A DNA stretch of 64,000 nucleotides from positions 84,523 through 148,522 of the forward strand of contig JAFSCR010000001.1 in assembly GCA_017436645.1 (NCBI GenBank), read 5' to 3'. How positions within the stretch are numbered: the first letter of the stretch is position 1; each line of letters begins with the position of its first letter. Both the position numbers and the translations under genes were made by a program. The notes below the pieces were generated by a model that did no database searches, was not told where the DNA came from, and saw only the letters and a program-made list of their open reading frames with translations. This DNA is from Clostridia bacterium (GTDB taxonomy: Bacteria > Bacillota > Clostridia > UMGS1883 > UMGS1540). Below, piece after piece: positions 14,983 to 22,457 of the stretch.

Positions 14983-17184
14983 ATGCATAACTTACTGACA
15001 AAACTCAACAGCGTACAGCGTGAGGCCGTAGCTACCACAGAAGGCCCCCTTCTGGTTCTGGCAGGGGCAGGCAGCGGCAAGACCCGTGTTCTTACCTACC
15101 GTATTGCCTACCTCATCAGTGAAAAGCACGTCAATCCCCAAAACATTCTTGCCATCACCTTTACCAATAAGGCGGCGGCAGAAATGAAGGCACGCCTTGA
15201 AACACTCGTAGGGGAAGATGCCGCCTTTATCTGGGCACGCACCTTCCATTCCGCCTGTGTGCGGTTTCTCCGTCGTGATATTGAAAAAATCGGCTATACG
15301 AGTGACTTTACCATTTATGACACTGCCGAGCAAAAGGCAATCATCAAAGACTGCCTTAAGGCTTTGAATCTGGATGAAAAAACGTATCCGGTTTCTTCCT
15401 GTCTTTCCAACATTTCCTCTGCAAAGAATGAAATGATGTCGCCTGAAAGTTATAGTGCATTCCACGCCGGAAACTTCCGTATGGAAGGATTTTGCAAGGT
15501 GTACACTCGTTATCAGGCAACGCTTAAAAAGTTTAATGCGGTGGACTTTGATGACCTGCTTTGTCTCACAGTCCGTCTTTTCGAGGAATGTCCCGAAGTC
15601 CTCGAGTATTACAGAAATAAATTTAAGTACATTCATGTTGACGAATATCAGGATACAAACGCCGTTCAATATCGCCTTGTAAGCCTTCTCGCTGAAAAGC
15701 ACAGAAACCTCTGTGTTGTGGGCGACGAGGACCAGAGCATTTATAAATTCCGCGGTGCTGATATTCAGAACATTTTACAGTTTGAAAAATCCTTTCCCGA
15801 TGCCAAAACCATTCGTCTTGAGCAGAACTACCGCTCCACCCAGAACATTCTGGATGCGGCAAATGCTGTGATTGCCCATAACACAGAGCGACTCGGCAAA
15901 CACCTCTGGACGGATAACGGCGAGGGAGAAAAAATTATAAAGTATCGTTCGAGCACGGAATACGATGAGGCAAGCTATATCGCTTCCGAGCTTTCACGCC
16001 TCCACAGGCAGGAAGGCATTCCGTATGGAGATATGGTTGTTCTGTACCGCATGAACGTCCAGTCCCGTCCCATAGAAGAACAGCTCCTTTTAAATGCAGT
16101 CCCCTATAAGATTGTAAAAGGGCACCGCTTCTATGATGCCAAGGAAATCAAAGATATGATTGCATATCTTCGCACGGTGCATAATCCGAACGATTCTGTA
16201 AGTCTTGCCCGTATCATCAACGAACCGAAGCGAGGCATTGGTGCCACAAGCCTTGGTCGTGCCATGGAAGTGGCAGATAAAAACGGCGTAAGTCTGTATA
16301 CCGTAATCCGTGACGAGAATTTCTCTTCTTCTGTCGGCTCCTCTTGGGCGAAAATGTACGCCTTTTCGGAGATGATGGAAGAAATCAGAAAAGAAGTGGG
16401 GCAAGTTCCCGTAACGGCACTTATTAAACTGATTTTGGAAAAAACCAATTATGCAGCGCAGTTTAATCCCGAAAATCCCGAGGACAGCGTTCGTCTTGAA
16501 AACCTACAGGAATTTTTGTCCGTCGGCATAAAGTACGAAAAGGAAGCGGAAAATTCGTCCCTTACGGACTTCCTTGATAATCTTGCCCTCGTTTCTGATG
16601 TGGATGATTATGACGAGGATATGGACTTGGTAACCCTTATGACCATTCACACGGCAAAGGGTCTTGAGTTCCCCGTCGTCTTTATAGCCGGTTTTGAAGA
16701 AGGGGTGTTCCCCTCCTTCCGTTCCATTTACGAAAGCGGTGAACTTGAGGAAGAACGCCGTCTTTGCTATGTTGCACTCACACGTGCCAAAAAGAACCTG
16801 TATCTTACCCATGCCCAGACCAGAACGCTCATGGGCACCACCACCAGAAACCGTGTTTCTCGCTTTATGCTGGATATTCCTCAGACGCTTTACACGGAGG
16901 AAGGTGCCCAAAGCTTCAGCGTGGATCTGCCGCCTGTGGCACCCAGAAAACCCCGCATGGCACAGTTTGGCACAACCATTTCGGCCTCTACCGCCCCTGC
17001 GCCCTCCAAAGCCGTTTCTTGCGACCTTGCACCGGGTGACAGAGTTTCTCATAAGAAATTCGGCGAAGGCGTTGTCATTTCCGCCGTTCCTGTCGGAAAT
17101 GATACGAAACTTGAAATTGACTTTATCGCTGCAGGCAAGAAAACCTTACTTGCCACATATGCAAAGCTCGAAAAACTCGCCTAA
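14983..17184 (+). CDS. pcrA: ATP-dependent DNA helicase PcrA (UvrD/Rep family)
   Basis: Superfamily 1A 3'-5' helicase for repair and rolling-circle replication, 733 aa. Motifs in order: Q motif LNSVQREAV, Walker A AGAGSGKT, Ia ITFTNKAAAEMK, II VDEYQDTN, III GDEDQSIYKFRGAD, IV QNYRST, V TIHTAKGLEFPVVFIAG, VI RRLCYVALTRAKKNLYL, and a C-terminal Tudor-like domain (GDRVSHKKFGEGVV). The frame is open 14 codons further upstream, but GAGAGG precedes the ATG at 14983. Confidence 0.97.
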   Translation: MHNLLTKLNSVQREAVATTEGPLLVLAGAGSGKTRVLTYRIAYLISEKHVNPQNILAITFTNKAAAEMKARLETLVGEDAAFIWARTFHSACVRFLRRDIEKIGYTSDFTIYDTAEQKAIIKDCLKALNLDEKTYPVSSCLSNISSAKNEMMSPESYSAFHAGNFRMEGFCKVYTRYQATLKKFNAVDFDDLLCLTVRLFEECPEVLEYYRNKFKYIHVDEYQDTNAVQYRLVSLLAEKHRNLCVVGDEDQSIYKFRGADIQNILQFEKSFPDAKTIRLEQNYRSTQNILDAANAVIAHNTERLGKHLWTDNGEGEKIIKYRSSTEYDEASYIASELSRLHRQEGIPYGDMVVLYRMNVQSRPIEEQLLLNAVPYKIVKGHRFYDAKEIKDMIAYLRTVHNPNDSVSLARIINEPKRGIGATSLGRAMEVADKNGVSLYTVIRDENFSSSVGSSWAKMYAFSEMMEEIRKEVGQVPVTALIKLILEKTNYAAQFNPENPEDSVRLENLQEFLSVGIKYEKEAENSSLTDFLDNLALVSDVDDYDEDMDLVTLMTIHTAKGLEFPVVFIAGFEEGVFPSFRSIYESGELEEERRLCYVALTRAKKNLYLTHAQTRTLMGTTTRNRVSRFMLDIPQTLYTEEGAQSFSVDLPPVAPRKPRMAQFGTTISASTAPAPSKAVSCDLAPGDRVSHKKFGEGVVISAVPVGNDTKLEIDFIAAGKKTLLATYAKLEKLA

Positions 17185-17190
17185 TACCCA

Positions 17191-17220
17191 GTGCCCCGAA
17201 AATTCGGGGCACTTTTTATT
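17191..17220 (+). terminator. Terminator of pcrA
   Basis: GTGCCCCGAA and TTCGGGGCAC form a perfect stem followed by TTTTTATT. Confidence 0.92.
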
Positions 17221-17230
17221 ATGAAACACC

Positions 17231-17259
17231 TTTACAAAACTGAAAGACTATGGTATAAT
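17231..17259 (+). promoter_or_regulatory. Sigma-A promoter of mgtE
   Basis: TTTACA (17231-17236), 17 bp, TATAAT (17254-17259). The start site near 17266 leaves a 195-nt leader before mgtE. Confidence 0.8.
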
Positions 17260-17291
17260 GAATAAAAATTACGAAAAAAGGAAGTGAGCTT

Positions 17292-17387
17292 GTGGACGGA
17301 TATCCCGGTCGATTATGTATGTATAACGTTAGTTTAGGGCAGTCTGCATGCATCATTTCACTTATGGCCTGCCCTCGGGTGGTATAA
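17292..17387 (+). CDS. Possible leader peptide 1 in the mgtE leader
   Basis: GTG start with 31 codons (MDGYPGRL ... CPRVV) and a TAA stop, preceded by AAGGAAGTGAG. It covers the AGGGCAG/CTGCCCT stem, so translation would disturb that fold. A chance open frame of this length is quite possible. It has not been recognised in any known family. Confidence 0.3.
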   Translation: MDGYPGRLCMYNVSLGQSACIISLMACPRVV

Positions 17388-17395
17388 CAAAAATT

Positions 17396-17440
17396 ATGGA
17401 CGGCTTCTTTGCCGCCCCCATTTTCCGTTTGCCGCCCTAA
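17396..17440 (+). CDS. Possible leader peptide 2, ending Pro-Pro, in the mgtE leader
   Basis: ATG with 14 codons, MDGFFAAPIFRLPP, and a TAA stop inside the terminator hairpin. The two last proline codons and the stop form the terminator's 5' arm, so a ribosome stalled at Pro-Pro-stop would prevent the terminator from forming. Proline-rich leader peptides control mgtA and mgtCBR in Salmonella by this logic. The ribosome binding site is weak (GGGTGG, 13 nt upstream). Both candidate peptides begin Met-Asp-Gly. Confidence 0.3.
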   Translation: MDGFFAAPIFRLPP

Positions 17441-17461
17441 AAATGAAGGGAGGCTTTTTTT
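17431..17461 (+). terminator. Attenuator hairpin overlapping the mgtE ribosome binding site
   Basis: GCCGCCCT and AGGGAGGC pair (one mismatch) around TAAAAATGA-type loop sequence, followed by seven Ts ending one base before the mgtE GTG. The 3' arm AAGGGAGG is the Shine-Dalgarno, so the hairpin can block both transcription and translation. Confidence 0.75.
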
Positions 17462-18796
17462 GTGCTTGAAAACATTTTAGAACTTTTAAGAACACGCAGA
17501 TATATGGAAATCCGTTCTCTTTTGGAAGAATCCAATATCGTTGACGTGGCAGACCTTTTTGATCAGCTAGATGATGAATATACCGTCGTTATTTTCCGTC
17601 TTCTGCCGAAAGGCATGGCGGCGGACGTTTTCAGTTATATGGAAACGGACACACAAAAACACATTGTGGAAAGCATTACTGACCGTGAGCTTTCCGGTAT
17701 CATTGATGAGCTTTTCCTCGACGACGCTGTTGACTTTATTGAGGAAATGCCTGCAAATGTGGTAAAACGTGTGCTTGCCAACACTGGAAAGGAAAAGCGC
17801 ACACTCATTAATCGCTTTTTAAAATATGAAGAGGACACTGCAGGGAGCCTTATGACAATCGAGTTTGTGGGTCTCAAAAAGGAAATGACTGTAAGGGACG
17901 CCTTTGACACCATCCGTCGCACAGGTCCCGACAAGGAGACGATTTACACCCTTTATGTCATGGACGAAAACAGAAAGCTGGAAGGCATCGTTTCCGCAAA
18001 AGACCTTCTTCTGGCACATATAGACGAAAAAGTCGAAGATATTATGGACTCCAACGTCATTTATGTTTCCACGGATGAAGACAGAGAAGAAATTGCGAAT
18101 CTCTTTCAGAAATATGACTTTCTGTCTCTGCCCGTCGTAGACCGTGAAAGGCGCCTTGTCGGCATTATTACCATTGACGATGCCGTGGAAGCCTTGCAGC
18201 AGGAAAACACCGAGGACTTTGAACTTATGGCCGCTATGACGCCTTCGGAGGCACCATACCTTAAAACCGGCGTTTTCGCCCATGCCAAACGACGTGTGCT
18301 GTGGCTCGTTCTTCTGATGCTTTCCTCCATTTTCGCAGGCTCCATACTTACGAAATTTCAGGATTCCTTCGCTGTTATGCCCATTTTGGTTTCGTTTATG
18401 CCTATGCTTATGAATACGGGCGGTAACTGCGGCTCTCAGGCTTCTACGCTGATTATCCGCGGTCTTTCCCTCGGCGAAATCCAGGGCAGGGATGCGCTTC
18501 GGGTATGGTGGAGAGAAATTCGCATCGCCGTGCTTTGCGGCATTGTCCTCTCCCTCGTCAGCCTCCTTCGCATCTACTTTTTCTATGACCATAATTTTGC
18601 ACTCGGACTTGTAGTAGCCATCAGCCTCCTGGCAACGGTTATAATTGCCAAAAGTGTGGGTTGTCTTCTCCCCATCGGCGCTAAAAAGCTGGGCCTTGAC
18701 CCTGCCATTATGGCCTCCCCCATCATTACCACAATCGTTGATATTTGTGCCCTTGCGCTTTATTTTACCGTGGCAAAAATGATACTGCATATATAA
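17462..18796 (+). CDS. mgtE: Magnesium transporter MgtE
   Basis: Mg2+ channel of the inner membrane, 444 aa. Layout: N-terminal superhelical MgtE_N domain (~1-125, LLEESNIVDVADLFDQLD and EEMPANVVKRVL), two CBS domains (~130-250, LYVMDENRKLEGIVSAKDLL; LPVVDRERRLVGIITIDDAVE), a plug helix, and five membrane segments in the C-terminal half with NTGGNCGSQASTLIIRGL in the pore region. GTG start with AAGGGAGG 8 nt upstream, inside the attenuator hairpin. It is monocistronic, followed by a hairpin array and a terminator. Confidence 0.96.
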   Translation: MLENILELLRTRRYMEIRSLLEESNIVDVADLFDQLDDEYTVVIFRLLPKGMAADVFSYMETDTQKHIVESITDRELSGIIDELFLDDAVDFIEEMPANVVKRVLANTGKEKRTLINRFLKYEEDTAGSLMTIEFVGLKKEMTVRDAFDTIRRTGPDKETIYTLYVMDENRKLEGIVSAKDLLLAHIDEKVEDIMDSNVIYVSTDEDREEIANLFQKYDFLSLPVVDRERRLVGIITIDDAVEALQQENTEDFELMAAMTPSEAPYLKTGVFAHAKRRVLWLVLLMLSSIFAGSILTKFQDSFAVMPILVSFMPMLMNTGGNCGSQASTLIIRGLSLGEIQGRDALRVWWREIRIAVLCGIVLSLVSLLRIYFFYDHNFALGLVVAISLLATVIIAKSVGCLLPIGAKKLGLDPAIMASPIITTIVDICALALYFTVAKMILHI

Positions 18797-18811
18797 AAAG
18801 AACAGCCCCTC

Positions 18812-18968
18812 GAGGCGCACTCCGTAAGGAAGTGCGCCTCAGTTATATTCGCCTTACGGCGAGTTATATTGCTTCGCAGTTATATTAGCTGACGCTAGTT
18901 ATATTGCCCTTTGGGCAGCTTTAAGGGCGAATATAATATCACTGCAAACATCAGTTTGCAATATAACT
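18812..18968. repeat. Modular hairpin array with AGTTATATT linkers
   Basis: Five hairpins are joined by four exact copies of AGTTATATT (18841, 18862, 18878, 18897): a 10-bp GAGGCGCACT stem (18812-18840), CGCC-TTAC-GGCG, GC-TTC-GC, AGC-TGAC-GCT and GCCC-TTT-GGGC. The right part carries the linker inverted (AATATAAT at 18930, AATATAACT at 18960-18968) around TGCAAAC-ATCA-GTTTGCA. The inverted copies can pair with the forward ones (AGTTATATTGC with GCAATATAACT). It lies in the non-coding stretch between mgtE and the next gene. Not a CRISPR: linkers are 9 bp and spacers are palindromes. Confidence 0.85.
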
Positions 18969-19036
18969 TAACCAACCGAAAAAGAAATTTTGTTTTTTCA
19001 GCAAGTATTACCTTTCTCAACGTATGTAACCCACTA

Positions 19037-19078
19037 TGACACTTTCACAATCTTTGTGTAAAGTGTCATTTGTTTTGT
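19037..19078 (+). terminator. Terminator on the mgtE side
   Basis: TGACACTTTCACAA and TTGTG-TAAAGTGTCA pair around a TCT loop with a small bulge, followed by TTTGTTTTG. The stretch 18969-19036 before it holds nothing recognisable. Confidence 0.65.
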
Positions 19079-19089
19079 TGGAATAAAAA

Positions 19090-19127
19090 CCGAGAGAGAC
19101 AACTTCTTTACGAAGTGTCTCTCTCGG
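19090..19127 (-). terminator. Terminator of the BadF-like gene
   Basis: CCGAGAGAGACA and TGTCTCTCTCGG with an inner CTTC/GAAG form a long stem. On the minus strand it is followed by TTTTTATTCC. Confidence 0.85.
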
Positions 19128-19135
19128 GGCTGTTC

Positions 19136-20047
19136 TTATTTTCCGATATTTTTGTATGTTTCCAAAAACGTAAGGCAAAATCTATCGTCCGCAGGAATGC
19201 CGAGCATTTCTGCGGCTCTTTTTATGCCGCCGAGGAGAATGGGCACCTTAGATTCTGACACCGAAAATCTGTCACCCAGATATGCGGACAAATCCGCTAT
19301 AAGAAGGGAAGAAAAGGTTTTTGGTCCCTCCGTCACTTTTACCCTCAGTTTTTCTTCCCCACGGGAAAGGGTATAAACATACGATGAAAGACCCCGAAGC
19401 ATATCGTTCCACAAAGCCGTGGAAACTGCGTCTCCCATCTCCTTACCTTTCGCCGCAAGCCTTGCATAATGTGCGAGTTTTATCGGGCTTAAAGCTGCCA
19501 GTTCATTTCTTACGTCTTGGATGGGAAGGCCAAAGGCTTCTTCCAGAAGGGTTACAAGCATAGAAGGCGGTCCGGATTTTTCAGCGGCAGAAAGTGCCGC
19601 ACGAACGGTATTTATACCAAGCGTAAATGCCGACCCCTCGCTGAAAACGGGTGCACCAACGCCGCCCACGACGGCAATCCCGCCCGCATGCAGTCTGCCG
19701 GCACCGGCATCAGGGTAAACATACAGCGCAATGCCTTGTTCATCCTCTTCAAACGAACTGTAAAGGCGGTGCACCATTCTGTCCTCGCAAAGAACTGCAG
19801 TTCTTTCATCCGCCCATACTTCTATCTCTCTTTCAAGCCTGTCACAATCCGTAACGTCCGCACTGTCACCATACGAAATATGTATGGCGGCTTGTTTTTT
19901 AGAAAACGGAATTTTATCCGTAAGTGTCTTTAAAAGCGATATAACGTCCTCGCCGCTCTCTTTTATGTAGCGAAGAATAATCCCTGTTTCTGTAGAAAGA
20001 ATCCCTTCTCCTCTTTCCCTGTCAATCGCAATCAGATAACGCATCAT
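19136..20047 (-). CDS. BadF/BadG/NagK-like ASKHA-fold protein
   Basis: Cytoplasmic protein of 303 aa resembling the BadF/BadG/BcrA/BcrD ATPase and N-acetylglucosamine kinase family. The N-terminus (RYLIAIDRERGEGILSTETG) corresponds to phosphate-1, but the usual GGT(K/S)T is degenerate. GGIAVVGGVGAPVFSEGSAF resembles the G-rich adenosine/phosphate-2 region, followed by helices around EEAFGLPIQDVRNELAALSP and a C-terminal ILLGGIKRAAEML. Because the phosphate-1 motif is weak, kinase activity is doubtful. The start overlaps the stop of the preceding glycosidase gene, so the two are co-translated; a role in using released sugars is inference. Confidence 0.55.
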   Translation of the reverse strand: MMRYLIAIDRERGEGILSTETGIILRYIKESGEDVISLLKTLTDKIPFSKKQAAIHISYGDSADVTDCDRLEREIEVWADERTAVLCEDRMVHRLYSSFEEDEQGIALYVYPDAGAGRLHAGGIAVVGGVGAPVFSEGSAFTLGINTVRAALSAAEKSGPPSMLVTLLEEAFGLPIQDVRNELAALSPIKLAHYARLAAKGKEMGDAVSTALWNDMLRGLSSYVYTLSRGEEKLRVKVTEGPKTFSSLLIADLSAYLGDRFSVSESKVPILLGGIKRAAEMLGIPADDRFCLTFLETYKNIGK

Positions 20048-22017
20048 TTCCCCTCCCGCATATAAAGCGGAACTTTTTCAAAATGCACATTGTCCCCTTC
20101 AAGCGTAAATCGCACGCCGCCATTTTTGTCGCTGAAAATATCTGTCGCAGAAAGGCCGGCTTTTTTGGAAACCGTGATAAAGCGGACGCCGTTTTTCTCC
20201 ATTTCCGTCGTTTCTGCCCCTGTGGAAATAACAAACACATTCTTACCTTTTGCATGCAGTTTTTCCGTAATTACCCGCTCAAAAAGCGCTGCTTCCTTCG
20301 GGTCTGAAAAAGCGGAGAGAGGCGTGGAAAGAAGGAAAAATATATTCTTTTCTTCGGCAGAGTCGCCAATTTCCATAATGTATTTCCATTGGTCAGCATC
20401 CGTTTCACGGATACTGCCAAGCCCTGCATTTATCGTTACAAAAAGGCTGTTTTCTGCTTTAAGAGAAGAAAAACGTGTAACGGCAAGTTCCGGTTCATTT
20501 TCATATTTTCCGAATGTATATACCGTTTCCTCGCCTTTTGCAAGGGCGGAAAGCTTTTTATTGACAAATCCATTCAGCACCGTTTTTTCCGTGGCAAGTC
20601 CGGGAAGGAGCAGTACGCTCGCACCGCCCTTTGGCTTTTCCGCCGCATAATCCGCAGCCGGTTCTAAAACAGTAATTGTCTTTTCTGCCTTCATCTTGCC
20701 CGAGGCGGCTTTTACAGTGCATGTTCCGCTGTGGGAAGGATAAAACACGCCATTTTGAATTTTTCCGTCTGCCGAAGTCAGGCGGACAGAGTTTTCTTCA
20801 GCGGAAAGGGGGTTTTCCGCCGCATCATAAAACATAACGGAAAGCGGCACACCTTCACCAAGCATAGAAAAACTATCCCCGAAAATCCTTATGGATGCTG
20901 CTGCACCCTTTTCTCCCGTAAACTGTACCCCGATTGCCGTTGCAACCGGACGGAGTGCCCCATCAGAAACGTTATTGACAACCGAAAGAATGCCGTTTTT
21001 TTCCTCTCTTGCCACCATGGTGCTGCTGCCGCCGCCGTCAAGGTTTAATGCCTTATCCGCACCGAGAGAAATCATATATTCGGCAAGTTTTGTCTGGGTA
21101 AAGCCGGGCATTGCCGTCTTTCGCCCGTCCACCGTGACGAGGTACAGCTTTTCGCCTGCCGCATCCACCCCGATGGCCGTTCTCGGATGGGTGCCGGAAA
21201 TCACATTGGTAAACGTGGCAACTTTACCGTCTTTGACCAAAACCGTTCCACCGCCTACGGCAGTTCTTATATTTTCAATTTCAGGCGTGATGCTGTAAGA
21301 AAGTTCTACCGCATCGCCCACTTTAAAATTATCCACAAGGTAGGTGCTCGTTTTGGTTGAGGTTGCAATCACATAGCCGTTTTCCGGCACTTCTGCGCCG
21401 TCCATCTCAAGCCGTATTTCCTTTACAATGCCGTCTTCAACCACAAGTTCGGAAACACCGTCATGACTCCCCGGCGTTTTTTCATCCCAGTCCGATGTAT
21501 AAAGCACCATAGATTCCATGGAATGCACTTTATTAATATGAATAATTTCTGCCTTATATCCTTCCGGACAAGTCACGAAAAGAGACATATCCACATAATC
21601 AAAAAGGAAATCTCCCTCCTCCGTTTCCATAAAAACCGCAAGGCCCGGATCGTGGGAAGGCGAAGAAATGACTTTTCCGTCAGTTACGGTAAAACCGAGG
21701 GGCGTTCCTGTCCAGTTAAAAAAGTCAGCATTAACGGCCGCAACCACGTCCCCTTCCTCTGCCATTTTTAAAACATTTTTACTGTGGCTGATTCCACGGC
21801 TGTCGTACAAAGCGGATAAAGACAGGTTCTCATTTTTTATATCAATTTCCAGAACGTGAACGCTTTCCCACCCGTCGGTCAGAAAACGTTCTTCATGCCG
21901 GAGCCGAACACCTTCCGTTATGATTGATTCTGTTGTCTCCGACCAAATTTCCGCTGCGGAAACAGGCAGAAAAAGCTGTAATATGATTAAAAAAATACAT
22001 AAAATTTTCGTTTTCAT
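20044..22017 (-). CDS. Exported phosphodiester glycosidase (NAGPA-domain) protein
   Basis: Secreted protein of 657 aa. Signal peptide MKTKILCIFLIILQLFLPVSA; NAGPA/phosphodiester glycosidase domain at ~90-370 with AVNADFFN, HPRTAIGVD, LVTVDGRK and the diagnostic LNLDGGGSSTM; then Ig-like beta sandwiches (~380-460) and a C-terminal calcineurin-like-looking region (NSLFVTINAGLGSIRETDADQ) of unclear nature. The domain removes sugar phosphodiesters and is found in clostridial cell-surface and sporulation-related proteins. First gene of a two-gene operon with the BadF-like protein. Confidence 0.85.
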   Translation of the reverse strand: MKTKILCIFLIILQLFLPVSAAEIWSETTESIITEGVRLRHEERFLTDGWESVHVLEIDIKNENLSLSALYDSRGISHSKNVLKMAEEGDVVAAVNADFFNWTGTPLGFTVTDGKVISSPSHDPGLAVFMETEEGDFLFDYVDMSLFVTCPEGYKAEIIHINKVHSMESMVLYTSDWDEKTPGSHDGVSELVVEDGIVKEIRLEMDGAEVPENGYVIATSTKTSTYLVDNFKVGDAVELSYSITPEIENIRTAVGGGTVLVKDGKVATFTNVISGTHPRTAIGVDAAGEKLYLVTVDGRKTAMPGFTQTKLAEYMISLGADKALNLDGGGSSTMVAREEKNGILSVVNNVSDGALRPVATAIGVQFTGEKGAAASIRIFGDSFSMLGEGVPLSVMFYDAAENPLSAEENSVRLTSADGKIQNGVFYPSHSGTCTVKAASGKMKAEKTITVLEPAADYAAEKPKGGASVLLLPGLATEKTVLNGFVNKKLSALAKGEETVYTFGKYENEPELAVTRFSSLKAENSLFVTINAGLGSIRETDADQWKYIMEIGDSAEEKNIFFLLSTPLSAFSDPKEAALFERVITEKLHAKGKNVFVISTGAETTEMEKNGVRFITVSKKAGLSATDIFSDKNGGVRFTLEGDNVHFEKVPLYMREGK

Positions 22018-22179
22018 CTTGCATTCCTCACCTCTTATTTTGTATTATAACATATTTTGCGGAAATATAAAAGAGAAAACGTCGATTTCCTCATTTTCAC
22101 ATGATAATTTTTGTTTTTTTACATTCGGCAAACTGAATTTTGTAAACCTCTGTTTTTGCCTAAAAAACGTACTTTTGTG

Positions 22180-22276
22180 TTTTCCACATATTCCGAAATA
22201 AACAGGCCAAAACCGTGTGGAAAATGTGGATAACTTATTGGATAACTTGATAAAATAAGGATTTTTATGTGGAAAA
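22180..22276. promoter_or_regulatory. Cluster of four DnaA boxes upstream of spoIIA
   Basis: TTTTCCACA (22180-22188, plus), TGTGGAAAA (22216-22224), the perfect box TGTGGATAA (22225-22233) directly abutting it, and TGTGGAAAA (22268-22276), the last three in reverse orientation. The consensus is TTATCCACA. GGATAAC at 22241 is a weaker half. AT-rich DNA lies on both sides. No dnaA or dnaN is nearby and gene strand does not switch here, so a DnaA-titrating or regulatory cluster is more likely than oriC, though oriC cannot be excluded. Confidence 0.7.
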
Positions 22277-22360
22277 CTTTTTCAGCCTCTTAAAACAGGA
22301 ATTTTGTCGTTTTTTGTTTTGGTTTACATAATTATTTGATTTTTCTTCCAAAAAAACCCA

Positions 22361-22369
22361 TTCGACAAA
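22361..22369 (-). promoter_or_regulatory. Spo0A box upstream of spoIIAA
   Basis: TTTGTCGAA on the minus strand is a perfect match to the Spo0A-binding consensus (TTTGTCRAA). It lies about 17 bp upstream of the sigma-H -35, the arrangement expected for Spo0A~P activation of the spoIIA operon. Confidence 0.75.
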
Positions 22370-22386
22370 GGTAGTGTTTTTTTGCG

Positions 22387-22415
22387 AAAGGAATTTGAAT
22401 TTTCAGGGAGAATAC
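22387..22415 (+). promoter_or_regulatory. Sigma-H promoter of the spoIIA operon
   Basis: AAAGGAATT (22387-22395) fits the sigma-H -35 consensus RNAGGAWWW exactly. After 11 bp, GGAGAATAC (22407-22415) fits the -10 consensus RNNGAATWW with one mismatch at the last base. sigH itself is at 30.9-31.5 kb in this window. Confidence 0.8.
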
Positions 22416-22457
22416 TCTTTTTATCTGTAAAAAAATTTACCTTTTGGAGGGAAGATA

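Larger units (their letters stand above)
17266..17461 (+). promoter_or_regulatory. Structured mgtE leader, candidate Mg2+-responsive attenuator
   Basis: About 195 nt lie between promoter and mgtE. Visible pairings: AAGTGA (17282-17287) with TCACTT (17358-17363); CCCG (17304-17307) with CGGG (17376-17379); AGGGCAG (17336-17342) with CTGCCCT (17369-17375); and a final terminator hairpin at 17431-17461 whose 3' arm holds the mgtE ribosome binding site. GCCTGCCCT (17367-17375) could instead pair with AGGGAGGC of the terminator, giving mutually exclusive folds. The M-box hallmarks (GGUGAGGCUCC, GUGCUAAAGCUC) are not seen. Regulation by Mg2+ is inferred from the downstream gene only. Confidence 0.6.

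Noticed and set aside
17266..17461. M-box (ykoK) riboswitch upstream of mgtE
   Set aside because: The conserved M-box segments were looked for and not found; left as an unclassified structured leader until a model search is run.
17819..18820. Long antisense reading frame (333 codons) opposite mgtE
   Set aside because: It mirrors the mgtE codons, is rich in His/Lys/Gly/Asn runs, and has no domain, promoter or ribosome binding site.
18812..18968. CRISPR array
   Set aside because: The constant unit is 9 bp, the variable units are 7-29-nt palindromes, and no cas genes are present.
22018..22457. Chromosomal origin of replication
   Set aside because: DnaA boxes are present, but there is no dnaA/dnaN, rpmH or gyrB nearby and genes on both sides do not diverge; reported as a DnaA-box cluster instead.
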